Positions 36,201-47,500 of a stretch of 64,000 nucleotides of DNA are shown here, piece after piece. The DNA is from Mactromeris polynyma (Eukaryota; Mollusca; Bivalvia; Venerida; Mactridae), in assembly GCA_032209605.1 (NCBI GenBank), contig JASFXZ010000032.1, positions 8,185,722-8,249,721 of the forward strand. Reading direction: 5' to 3'. Within the stretch, counting starts at the first letter, position 1, and each line of letters opens with the position of its first letter. The position numbers were made by a program, and so were the translations under genes. Under the pieces are notes generated by a model, which was not told where the DNA came from, did not search any database, and saw nothing but the letters and a program-made list of their open reading frames with translations.

Positions 36201-38691
36201 GTTTGACAGCAGAAATAAAACAATGGATCATTTCACGTACTTGCCATGTAGATTTCAATCAGATCTGTACAAGATGAAGCGACTTCTATAAAGAAAGAAT
36301 ATGTGTCCTCCTTGGTGTAAGTCACGTCCTTCAGTAACTTACATAAGTTCGGTTGTTCCATAGCAAACTCGGACATTGCCTTTGTATATTCCGCTGTTCC
36401 CATTCTGCGAGATATCTCCTTCATCACTGTAGTGAACGTCTTGCAGTATCTACTTCTCACCTCTGAAACGTAGCCAAATAATATATTTGTTTTCAAATCT
36501 CCCTCATCAGACTAGAATTATAATATAACCAAGTAAATTTGAATTCGGGGGTATTATAGCTGGAAAAACATATTGTTTTGATTATTTTTTCAACCTGAAA
36601 ACATTAGCAGACGACAGGCGTCTCAGTTGTCCTTGCCTCCGCTTGCTACAGCCTATCATACGAGTATCCGGTCACTAGAACACTAGTATAAATGCAAACG
36701 TATTCATAGTATACATTTTGTGCAATCAATAGTCGAAAATGGTTTGGGGAGTCAACGATACATCATTATTACACGTACATGCTAAATGAATTTTGACTAT
36801 GAATGTTTGGGAACCTGGTAAATCTTTAACGACAAATTCCGACTTGATAATCTCTCTGAGAATGCCTTGTATGTTAAATCTCTGTGAAGTACTGTCGTAG
36901 TTCAACACATGACGTACAAGTATCGGCCTTAAAGCATTCTGTTTGGTCAAAGCGACGCTACCAATACCTAGAATGAAAGATAAGTTGGTGTAATATACGT
37001 ATTTAATGTACTCAAAACCATTTCTAAATATATTTGACTAAACTTAAGCATGATATCAATCGGAAGACCCAAGCATTTGGATTTATAAACCTTGGTAACA
37101 AGTTATGTACTACACTCATTAATAGTTATTTCAAATGCGTACATGCACATTCAAATGATACTACTGATTTTTTAAATACAGAAAATTAATTTTCAAGAAT
37201 CAAAATAACTTACCAAGCATTCCTTCAGCTTCTTTGGCATTAAATGAGCCGGGAATGTAGTCAAGCGTTGTAAGGTGATCTTTGTAGATCTCTGACAGAC
37301 GTTTGATGAAGTTCGTGTAGACAGAACCTTCAAAAAAGAAAAGAAAAAAGAACGTTTTATGTGCCAGACAATTTCGTTTAAACTCGCCACTCTCCGGAAG
37401 AACGGAATAGACCGAAATGTGACGCCGGCGTTTTCGCCGTCAAAGTCACTAAGCAACGATAATATACCTATTTGGTATGCCACAATCTTCCCATCTCACA
37501 GAATAACGTCGAGTAAAGTGATTGTAATTGCAGCACAAGACACAATTTTGCTAAGCCATAACGTAAATATTATGTACATGTAAAACAAAAAATGTATTAC
37601 AGACAGCTTAATTTATACACTTAACGCCATTATTAACGCAAGTATTTGAATAAGGCGCCATTTTGTACCAACTATCGAAAGTGTTTATGCGTTGATTCTT
37701 GTTCAGAACGTAATTAAACTAAAGACCAATGATTCGAAATTTCATAACTGATTAATTTTAGGAAATTATATTTGTCTATACTAAAGCTGTTTCTCATTTT
37801 AGGGGGGAAGGAGGATGTAGTAATGTAGAAGCATACTATAGGTTCAAATTATGATAATGTATTGTTATTGTATAAATGTTTAGTTGTACTCAAAGATGGG
37901 GAGTGAATAAATTGTTTAGGTTATAGACTGATTGTTAAGTTATTACACTTACCAACACGATATTCCTCCTTATACTGCACTTTACTCAGCGCTTCCAGTC
38001 TACACGTTAGAAGAAGGTTAACCATTTCTATTGGTGACATTTGTCTGTTCTCAGATGTCAGCTCCGAGCCAATCATCAAAACGAGCAGTGGTAAACCTTC
38101 ACTTAAGTCTGCAATAACATTTATGTAAGGTCCAAAGTCCACTTCGGGAGCAGCATACTCCAGTAAGAGTTTGGTGTCAGCCTGGCACAGGGGTTCGAGT
38201 TTATGACAAGTGTACACCTTGCCGAGCTGGCTGAACATTACTCTTGAGGTTGAAGTGAGGAAAAGTTTAACATTAACGCATTCCTTGGCAATTGCTGAAC
38301 ATAACGTCATAAAACTGTCCTTCGTCGATCCTTCAATAACGTCTTCAGCGTTGTCAAGAACAACTGTAATAGTATTGTCTCTAGATTTGTTATTTAAATG
38401 TTCTATCAAAGGTACAAGCCAGTTTTTCACATTTTCATCTGTCTCGGAAGGCAATATGTTTAAGGCTGCACATAATATTGTGTAAGCTGAATTTGCGTCT
38501 TTTGTAAATGCCAGATCAACATTGATTACATCACACGCCTTCTTTTTCAAGAATTCTTCCACAAATCTCGACTTACCACAAGCTCTTATACCGTATAATC
38601 CAAATATCTTCTTGACCGTCCAATCTCGATCTATTGTTGCAAAATCCTTTTCACGACCGACAAATGGATAATGATGAAATATCTCACTCAT
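33234..38691 (-). CDS. NB-ARC (STAND) NTPase with C-terminal TPR repeats (8 coding exons, 792 aa)
   Basis: Exons: 38691-37953, 37327-37214, 36967-36815, 36462-36241, 35888-35776, 35295-35153, 34441-34335, 34021-33234; 2379 nt, phases consistent. The N-terminal exon holds a P-loop (GIRACGKS, residues 34-41) after a PFVGRE linker, a Walker B (VVLDNAED, 110-117), a sensor-1 type LFLTSTSR (143-150) and GLPL (199-202), the NB-ARC order of STAND proteins. The last exon (about 262 residues) contains about five TPR-like helices pairs, such as AYNRIGLFFDQRGD, GLEYFKQGLEI and ALNKFEEAHKVADEAFEI, like kinesin-light-chain-type TPRs. STAND proteins are ligand-switched ATPases in immunity and cell death. 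No Death, CARD or TIR domain precedes the P-loop, so the protein looks like NTPase plus sensor alone unless an upstream exon was missed. The first ATG after the acceptor-like CCTACAAG was chosen. The 34335 donor is preferred over the one at 34331 because only it keeps frame. Confidence 0.85.
34557..34734. mobile_element. MITE family A in NB-ARC/TPR intron 6
   Basis: CAGTAAACCCCGATTTAAAG start, reverse core AGTCCATTTTCATTG, right end ACTGAGGTTTTAC. Located about 115 bp upstream of exon 7 in gene orientation. Confidence 0.7.
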
Positions 38692-38730
38692 TGTACACAC
38701 TTGTAGGAATCAAATTATAATATGCACATA

Positions 38731-38909
38731 CAGTAAATCCTCACGTAAAGACCATATTCAGAATCAGACCACCTCACAATTGAGAACACAAATTTTCAAG
38801 TCCATTTTCGCCGTTCTATCTTAATTAATTCAACTTCAGTATTACCACCTCAATAAGAAGACCAGTTTTCTACGTGCCCAATGATGGTCGTATTATTGAG
38901 GTTTTACTG
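38731..38909. mobile_element. MITE family A, 40 bp upstream of the NB-ARC/TPR start codon
   Basis: CAGTAAATCCTCACGTAAAG to TTGAGGTTTTACTG, with the core in reverse orientation. It abuts the first coding exon and may be part of its promoter, 5'UTR or an upstream intron. Confidence 0.8.
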
Positions 38910-39974
38910 TATATCTCTATACAAGTTCTGTATTCGACACTGCATTAATGTTAAACATTCAAGTACATCCTTCTTATTATAGAAAACACGTACTGCATCA
39001 AACCACACTGTCGCATACGTATATATACTGATAGTTTTCACAGACTGTCCAATTGTCTAATCGTCTCTGATCAGTTGAAATCAGCAACACAATTAGATTG
39101 CTTTATAACCATACAGTTACACATTTAGGATATTCACATCCAACTGTTTTAACTTATTGTTACGTGTACATTCATATCAGCAAAACATATCGTTGATGTT
39201 ATCAGTTACATGATACTTGGCATGTACATATTTCAGTTTAAGTCACCCTTATTAGTTCAGACATTTAACTCAGATTTTGCATTAGGTAAATCACCGAGAT
39301 TTCTAAACAAAATTTGTTTTATTTAAACAACAACAATAATAAAATGTTTTTCAGACCTAAAAATTCAACCTGTTCTATAAAAAAGTGTATTATAAACTGA
39401 AAGTAAAAAGTACTTCCGGGTAGAAATTATACACGTGGAGGTTAAATACTATAATTAACATAACACTCTCCTGCGCACTATAATTACAATAAACAACGAT
39501 TTCTCTGTAAGAACTTGAATTGAAATATTCCTGATAATATACGTCTCGATTTCACAGAATTCTCGTTTATACATCAACTGTCAAGTGCACTGTACTTCCA
39601 CTCAAACTTCGGTAACTGTTTCGTTGGTATTCGGCAATCTTCGTAAACCTTTCTATAACCTGGCCTTATATGTGAGCATATCGACCGCTAAACATACAAC
39701 TTTAACTTATGGAAAGTACACATGTATAAACCAATCAGTAATAGGAAGATTTTGTCTGATTTTATTTTGCTGATCCAATAAAAATAAGCGGACATAATTT
39801 TACATTCAGGAAATTATTACTGTCATCACGGACATGTACGTGCTGTCGTGTGGTATTTTTGTACATTTTGTTCCGCCTATATCACATTTCTTCCGTTCAA
39901 AAAGTGTTCATTGAGCACTACAATAATTTTTCTTTTGAATGGGTAAATTCAAGCTTGTGGTTCATTGAGCGCTA

Positions 39975-40249
39975 CATGTGCGGATCCAGAGTTGGGCGGG
40001 GGTCCGGACCCCACCCCTGAGATTTTGACAATTTGAATGTGTTGTCCATATCTAATCCTAGGTCAAGAGGGGACTCAAATGCAAAACCTCACTGTTTGTG
40101 TCCAAAAGTAGCGTATTACATTACAATAAAGCGCATTGCATTGCAAAACTCGAGGGACTCCAAATGCTGACTAAGATCCGCTGTCACCAAGAGCTGGACC
40201 CGCCACACACACATACCCCCTGACGTAAATTGCTGGATCCGCGCATGCG
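39975..40249. mobile_element. MITE family C, long copy
   Basis: Left end ATGTGCGGATCCAG and right end TTGCTGGATCCGCGCATGC form an imperfect inverted repeat. It shares CTAATCCTAGGTCAAGAGGGG with the copy at 3.5 kb but has about 120 bp of additional interior. Confidence 0.7.
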
Positions 40250-40408
40250 TTATATGTTACATTTAGTGGACTTAGGATAATGATTGCACAAATAGTCGCT
40301 AAAATGTTTAACAAAATGCCGTGTTCTGACTTTGTGAATACATATGTTCTCCTATAGCCGTTGATATCATGATGGTAACTGTGTTTGAAATAATCGTGAT
40401 TTTATATA

Positions 40409-40570
40409 CAATGAAACCTTAATAATAAGACTATCCTTGGTTCTAAACAGAGTCTTTCTCAGTAGTAACGTGTTCAAATATGAAAGAAAAATTGAAAACT
40501 TGTTCATGAAAATACGGTTTAATTAATGAAGTTTTGACTTTCGAGTTGTTATTTAAGTCGGGTTTTACTG
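40409..40570. mobile_element. MITE family A, diverged
   Basis: ACAATGAAACCTTAATAATAAG start and GGGTTTTACTG end. The interior is diverged. Confidence 0.6.
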
Positions 40571-41554
40571 TAATAGCAAACAATTAATATCAACATATCA
40601 CACTAAAGGCTTGTTACATTCTATATACTGATGATTGATAAATGAACAGTTCTTGGATTCAATGTATCTGACACGGTAATTTATAACACGGGGCGCCTAG
40701 TGTAATTTTGGAGTGACCCTATTCGGGCTTATCAGTCATCCAACTCGGATGCAAGCACGTACGCAACATGCATTCAGTGATTTTAAAATATTTAGTTAAA
40801 ATAATTTAAGTACGCATGCACTTTTTCATTAATAGTTTTTAAACGAACGGATTCATACGGTGTGGTATGCCAGTGCGGCTTTTTTAAGACTGGCAATACA
40901 CGCAAAAATGTTGCACGTGAATTATGTACGGATTGGAACGGAATGTGACGGTATTTAAACTGATCGAAAAGTAAAAACAAAGCACTCGTTAATTAATAAT
41001 AAAGAATCGTTTTATTTATGATATTTAGTTGTTTTTAGATGAAATGCTTAAAGAAACAATGATATTGCACAAGTTAGATTGAAATGAAAACTGCTTCAGA
41101 AGAAAGGTGTGAATCTGGGACCGACAGTTAAAACGTGATAGAAGTTGTGTAGTATTCGGATAAGAAATTCTAGACGGGTATAGCAATATATTGAAATCGG
41201 ACATAAATTTGTCATTCCATGTATTAATTATCAGATTTAGTAGAATTATGCACTTCTAAAAATCAGAATATGTTATCCCTTATTGTAATATTTCCACTTG
41301 ACATGGAATTTTTGTATTGAAGGCAAGTTTTTTAATAACATTTTGGCTTCCATGACCAATGGCTTCGTACTTCTTTATTTTTTTGGTCACACACACAAAG
41401 TTATGGACTCGTATTATTCTTTTCCAAAGCTAGATTTAAACTGGTGGGGGTTGTACTAAAATTGTTGAACTTGTTGCTTTACAAAGTTAGACAATCATAT
41501 ATGCGAGACTACCAAGTTTGTTATTCAACATGACTTATTTCTGCAGGTAACAAG

Positions 41555-44500
41555 ATGGTTAGTAGAACACCCAAACCAATGATGACAAGAAGATCGGCGT
41601 CAGATCTGAAAAGCAAGAGACCAAAAAGAAACATATCACCCAAAAATCTGGTAATTATTTACATATGAAGTCAATTAATTTGATAATTTCTTTTGTTGAT
41701 GTGTTTACCAGTGCAATTGAAAATTTAATTGGCCTCAATGTTGTGTTGTTTGTCTAATTGTTCTGCCATTTATTAATGTGGCAAGCCTATGAAAGTTTGT
41801 ATTTGTGGAGTTATTGGAAGTTTGAATGAAAGTTGTAATGAAGAATGATCATTCCAAATTGCTGGAATATGATACTGATTTAAATTTCATGTGTTTAGTT
41901 GCAATGCATTTATTTAAATATTTCTATTTGGCTTGTCATATTTGTTTTCTTTCCCATGTTCCTTAATATATGAATTTGTTTCAGGATGACTCGGTATCTG
42001 GTCTGTCATGGAGGGAGGAACGTGAGTTGAAGAAGGCTCTGTATGCATCCTTACAAGAAGCTAGACGACAGTCTCGGGATGATAAACCTGATAATGACGA
42101 TGATGAAAGTGTCGCCGACTCCAGTAATGGAATGTCATACAGTCAGAGCAGGTTTTATACTTAAGTTATTTAATTATTCTTCAATTAAGCGATTTATGAC
42201 TGTTTCTTTATTGTCTTATCTATATTCTTTAAATGTACCAAGGGTTTGGTGCAAAAGTATTATAAATGCTTTGATCTGTTTGAGATACCCTGAGTTGATG
42301 TAGTGTTTTTGCTTTTTAATTGCAATGTCTCCAACTTACAAATTTGTCTTTATTCTTATACGTGACTGTAAAAGGATTAATTACACATTTTGTTTCCTAT
42401 AATTATAAAACTGTTGTTCAACAATGTTGTACATAAAAAGTAATGATGCGTCTGAATGTATATTCATTCATATATTTAGGCAGTTTATAATTTTAAGTTT
42501 AGTTTAAATCCCAAGAGGGGTCGTTTTTCTGCACAAAATGTGACATATACTTGTATAAAACAATTTAACACTTATAGGTTCATGGTAATTTGGTTATTCT
42601 CTATTCCGCATTTGTATTTACGAACATTATTGGGATTTTTTGAAACAGGAATCGAACAATTGCAGTTTTTCTGTATTCGCCATTTACAGGACAAGTCTGT
42701 GTTCACTGAGTGAGTCCAAGTATCAAGATGAAAGTAGCTGCAGTGTTGATTCAAGTCTGAGTGAGGAGACGAAGAAGTAAGGATTTATGTACCGAGTATT
42801 TTGTATCGCAAAAAAACTATCAATAATACATAAGGCATTGCCGTAGCTTCAATTGGTGTGTGCAGCATATTCTACGTAGCTCTCTCTGTATATATGTGTA
42901 TATTCTAGGTTTCTTTATGTTTCTTTACTACTGACATCACTAATTTTGTACTAGTTTTAAAACTAAAACAGGAGATTTTATTTTGATCTGTATTGTTGAG
43001 ATACGAGACGGGGTTTTCTAGAATTTAATTGAGAGTATTGAACTCCTGCATAGTTCTTTGGATTCCTACTTTTTGTTAGAATTACACAGAAGAACTTTTA
43101 CTGTTTTGTAAAAACATTGCTCAGGACCCTTTGTTTTCCCTGCAAGGCTCTAAAGAATTGTACAGCGCTTTTGTTATATCTTAGAATCTTGTAAATAATT
43201 GTGTACTGATGTTAAATTGAAAGAAATTATATAATTAAGAGTTATTTTCTGGATATACTATTTATGAAAAGTTTCTTTTGAAAACAACCATTTAAACCCG
43301 TTCATTGTATGTTGATTATTTTTAGGAAAATTCCTTTTTTGTCTGTTTCCAAGATTTCAAAAGTAGCGTCCAAGAATTTCAAAAGTAGTGTCTGAGGATT
43401 TATCTTTATTTTAAACTACAATTATCATATTTAGAAATATCTGACATTGTGTCATTAGATTTTAGAATTTTTATGATTTTATCTCATTATCTTGAATGTA
43501 GTATAAACCTAGTTCCTTGTGTAATGTATATTTTCAAATTTTGTATTCATTCTTCAAATTCTACCAATCTGCCAAGTTTTACAAAGCATTTGTGTAACAT
43601 TTTCAGGACTAAATACCGTGCCCAACGAAAATTTGCAGTAAATTCATTTGCGCCAATTCAACCTGAGTTGTCATTCTCGGATTCTCACGAGGCACAGTCT
43701 CGATATTTGAATCTGTCTCAGCAGTAAGTGAACTGTTGTCGCAACTCGCCAGTTTATCGTTAGGATAGTTATCAATTATTTCATGGTGTTGTATCGTAAA
43801 ATTTATAATTGCTTACTGCATGCCAGTTTTAAATTAACCTTTTTATCACTAATTGTTTTTGTTTATCCTGTCCCTGCATGTTTATTTTGTGAACTTTTAT
43901 ATCAAGGGTTGGTGAAAAAGTACTGTTATTCGGTTTTTGATGATTTCGAAGTAACAGTTGTTTTTGCCACACCCCTGATTCTTCGTCACCAAGAAATATT
44001 ATGATAGACATTTGTAATTCCTCGTTTGTCTGTTATCCCAAATAATCTTATGTTTAAACATTTTTATTTCCAGATTCATTTGATTCTAACTTGCACAAAT
44101 TAATGATGTTTAATTGTAGTGTAGTAGTTTTATTGTTATAGATTATAGAAAAATAATATTTTTCTATAATCTATAACAATAAAACTACTACACTACAATT
44201 AAACATCATTAATTTGTGCAAGTTAGAATCAAATGAATCTGGAAATAAGGTTTCTTTATGTTTCTTTACTACTGACATCACTAATTTTGTACTAGTTTTA
44301 AAACTAAAACAGGAGATTTTATTTTGATCTGTATTGTTGAGATACGAGACGGGGTTTTCTAGAATTTAATTGAGAGTATTGAACTCCTGCATAGTTCTTT
44401 GGATTCCTACTTTTTGTTAGAATTACACAGAAGAACTTTTACTGTTTTGTAAAAACATTGCTCAGGACCCTTTGTTTTCCCTGCAAGGCTCTAAAGAATT

Positions 44501-47500
44501 GTACAGCGCTTTTGTTATATCTTAGAATCTTGTAAATAATTGTGTACTGATGTTAAATTGAAAGAAATTATATAATTAAGAGTTATTTTCTGGATATACT
44601 ATTTATGAAAAGTTTCTTTTGAAAACAACCATTTAAACCCGTTCATTGTATGTTGATTATTTTTAGGAAAATTCCTTTTTTGTCTGTTTCCAAGATTTCA
44701 AAAGTAGCGTCCAAGAATTTCAAAAGTAGTGTCTGAGGATTTATCTTTATTTTAAACTACAATTATCATATTTAGAAATATCTGACATTGTGTCATTAGA
44801 TTTTAGAATTTTTATGATTTTATCTCATTATCTTGAATGTAGTATAAACCTAGTTCCTTGTGTAATGTATATTTTCAAATTTTGTATTCATTCTTCAAAT
44901 TCTACCAATCTGCCAAGTTTTACAAAGCATTTGTGTAACATTTTCAGGACTAAATACCGTGCCCAACGAAAATTTGCAGTAAATTCATTTGCGCCAATTC
45001 AACCTGAGTTGTCATTCTCGGATTCTCACGAGGCACAGTCTCGATATTTGAATCTGTCTCAGCAGTAAGTGAACTGTTGTCGCAACTCGCCAGTTTATCG
45101 TTAGGATAGTTATCAATTATTTCATGGTGTTGTATCGTAAAATTTATAATTGCTTACTGCATGCCAGTTTTAAATTAACCTTTTTATCACTAATTGTTTT
45201 TGTTTATCCTGTCCCTGCATGTTTATTTTGTGAACTTTTATATCAAGGGTTGGTGAAAAAGTACTGTTATTCGGTTTTTGATGATTTCGAAGTAACAGTT
45301 GTTTTTGCCACACCCCTGATTCTTCGTCACCAAGAAATATTATGATAGACATTTGTAATTCCTCGTTTGTCTGTTATCCCAAATAATCTTATGTTTAAAC
45401 ATTTTTATTTCCAGATTCATTTGATTCTAACTTGCACAAATTAATGATGTTTAATTGTAGTGTAGTAGTTTTATTGTTATAGATTATAGAAAAATAATAA
45501 AATATTATTGTATTAGTCCGTTGTTTGTTTATATACATATGTATCAATATATAGCCTCGTATTCTTCCCTTATACTTGACTAAATAGAGACGTCAGCATC
45601 CTATGCTAAGCTACCCGTTAGTTTAAAGATTTATGGTTGCCAGATTTGATAAATAAGTTATTAACTTGTCAGGTGATAGTCAATTTATAATAAAATGGCA
45701 ATTATGAAACAATTTCAGCAAGGTTTAGTTGCCAGATTCAAGTTTTGATGTCCGGCGGTTTCGTGGTTTTCAGCGCTTATCTACCTCGATACATTTCCAG
45801 TTATTTGCATATTTCTGTCTGTTTACTGTAACATTTTCTTAGAATTCTGAATCTCAATGTATCTTTAAGCAACTTGTTTATTTGACAGTTCAGCTCCATG
45901 TGACAGGCATGTGGATCTACTTCAAAACAAAATTCTACCCTTAAAAACAATGGACATTGGAATAAACTCTGGTTATAGTTACTCTCCTATACGACCCTTC
46001 CCCGTTTTGTTTATATTATATTTGGGATGGTGTTGTCTGTATGGTGCATGCGATTATTTTTGTTTATTTTGTAACATTTTGTTGTAATAATCTGCATTTA
46101 TTGTCTAATATTTATTACAGCGATTATTTTGAAAAGTGCTTTGTTGGGCATGCTTTACCATTCCTCTCATTAACAAACTCGTCACCTTGTCTGCCACCCA
46201 ACCCGAAGGTTGTTGGTTTGAACTTTGGTATGGTTCTCGACCGCACCTCATATATGATATCAGTATTGGATTTTCCAGGAAGTGAACTCAAGTTTGACTC
46301 AAATAAGCATGATGCTTTCATCACTTTTGAGCTTAAAAGAATTAGTGTATTAGAGTGGTGAATCTGAGATTTGAGTGGTGAATCTGAGATTTGAGTGGTG
46401 AATCTGAGATTTGAGTGGTGAATTTGAGATTTGAGAGTGAATCTGAGATTTGAGTGTGGATTTGAGATTTGAGTGTGTATCTGAGATTTGAGTGTGTATC
46501 TGAGATTTGAGTGTGTATCTGAGATTTAGTGTGCATCTGAGACTTAAGTGTGCATCTGAGCTTTGAGTGTGCATCTGAGATTTGAGTGTGCATCTGAGAT
46601 TTGAGTGTGCATCTGAGATTTGAGTGTGCATCTGAGACTTAAGTGTGCATTTGAGATATGAGTGCTCATTCAAAAATTATCTCTGTCCTTGGTTGAGTGT
46701 GTTTTTATTCAATGCTTCATTGCACATTTGATATTGTATTCTCTTTGAAAGAAAATTTATTTTAAATGTTTAAAAATCTTTATTTCCTTCAACTTATCTT
46801 TACTATATGTTATTATACAAAATTGTTTTAAATACTATAAAAACCAAGTTGACAAAATATTTTGTTTGAAAGGTTCAATGTAAAGAATTTTTACAGCAAC
46901 ATCTTTCAACAATATTTTTGTGTCTTAACTGTTAAGTTTGTCTTCACAGGAAAAAGATTCACGCCCAGAGAAAGTTTGCTCAAGGTTCGACACCCTCTAC
47001 CCCCGTAGAAACCCCAGCGAAACCTAAATTAAAGACGTCTCCAATCAAACTTCTGCCTGGTGTGCCGAAAACAGAAGATTTCCTTACTTATCTGTGTTTC
47101 CGTGGTAAGTAATGTTCCGATATACTGTCCTGTTTTTTTCCCTGTTTCTTGAAGCCCAATAGTTTTCAGTACAAAGTATCAGCTGGGATTTTTTTTTTGC
47201 GTGTCTCGTTTTTCAGCTGGGAATTTTTGTGTCTTAATGGTTTATGAAGTTTATATGCACTGTAATGGCTTGAGGGAAAGTAATGTATTTACATTCGAAA
47301 TGGTTCATTATGTGCCCTTGATGAAATCTTGTTGTTTGGTGGTTAGTACTGTTACTACTATCTGAAAAACTGTGTGTGTCAACTTAACTAATACAAAAAA
47401 CTGACGTCATTTCCTAAGATTATGCAATGTGTCTTAAGCGGACGATCAATTATGTGCTTCAAAGATTTAGGAGTGTGCCTTTCAGAAGGATGTAACTGTT

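Larger units (their letters stand above)
38692..41554. other. Divergent intergenic region between NB-ARC/TPR and JARID2
   Basis: Both flanking genes start here and run apart, so promoters and 5' non-coding exons of each should lie inside. The JARID2 start codon is preceded by an acceptor (TTTCTGCAG at 41538-41546), so at least one 5' non-coding exon lies further left. Two MITE family A copies and one family C element are present. No other coding exon seen. Confidence 0.6.
42908..44248 (+). repeat. Tandem duplication, copy 1 (1341 bp) inside JARID2
   Basis: The sequence from GGTTTCTTTATG at 42908 recurs at 44249, offset 1341 bp, with no difference seen in the parts I compared up to about 45500. 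Copy 1 includes an extra 91-nt inverted copy of its own last bases (44158-44248), absent after copy 2. The duplicated block holds exon 4 with its acceptor and donor and about 0.6-0.7 kb of intron on the left and 0.4 kb on the right. Confidence 0.92.

Noticed and set aside
38692..38700. GTG as start of the NB-ARC/TPR protein
   Set aside because: A nuclear gene should start at ATG; ATG at 38691-38689 is the first in-frame one.
45889..46037. Possible extra JARID2 exon after TTTGACAG
   Set aside because: In-frame sequence is open for about 50 codons, but it becomes hydrophobic, matches nothing in JARID2 and has no good phase-compatible donor.
46041..46361. 106-codon plus-strand frame in JARID2 intron 5
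   Set aside because: Overlaps a tRNA-like SINE whose body recurs at 49.0-49.2 kb; not conserved protein.
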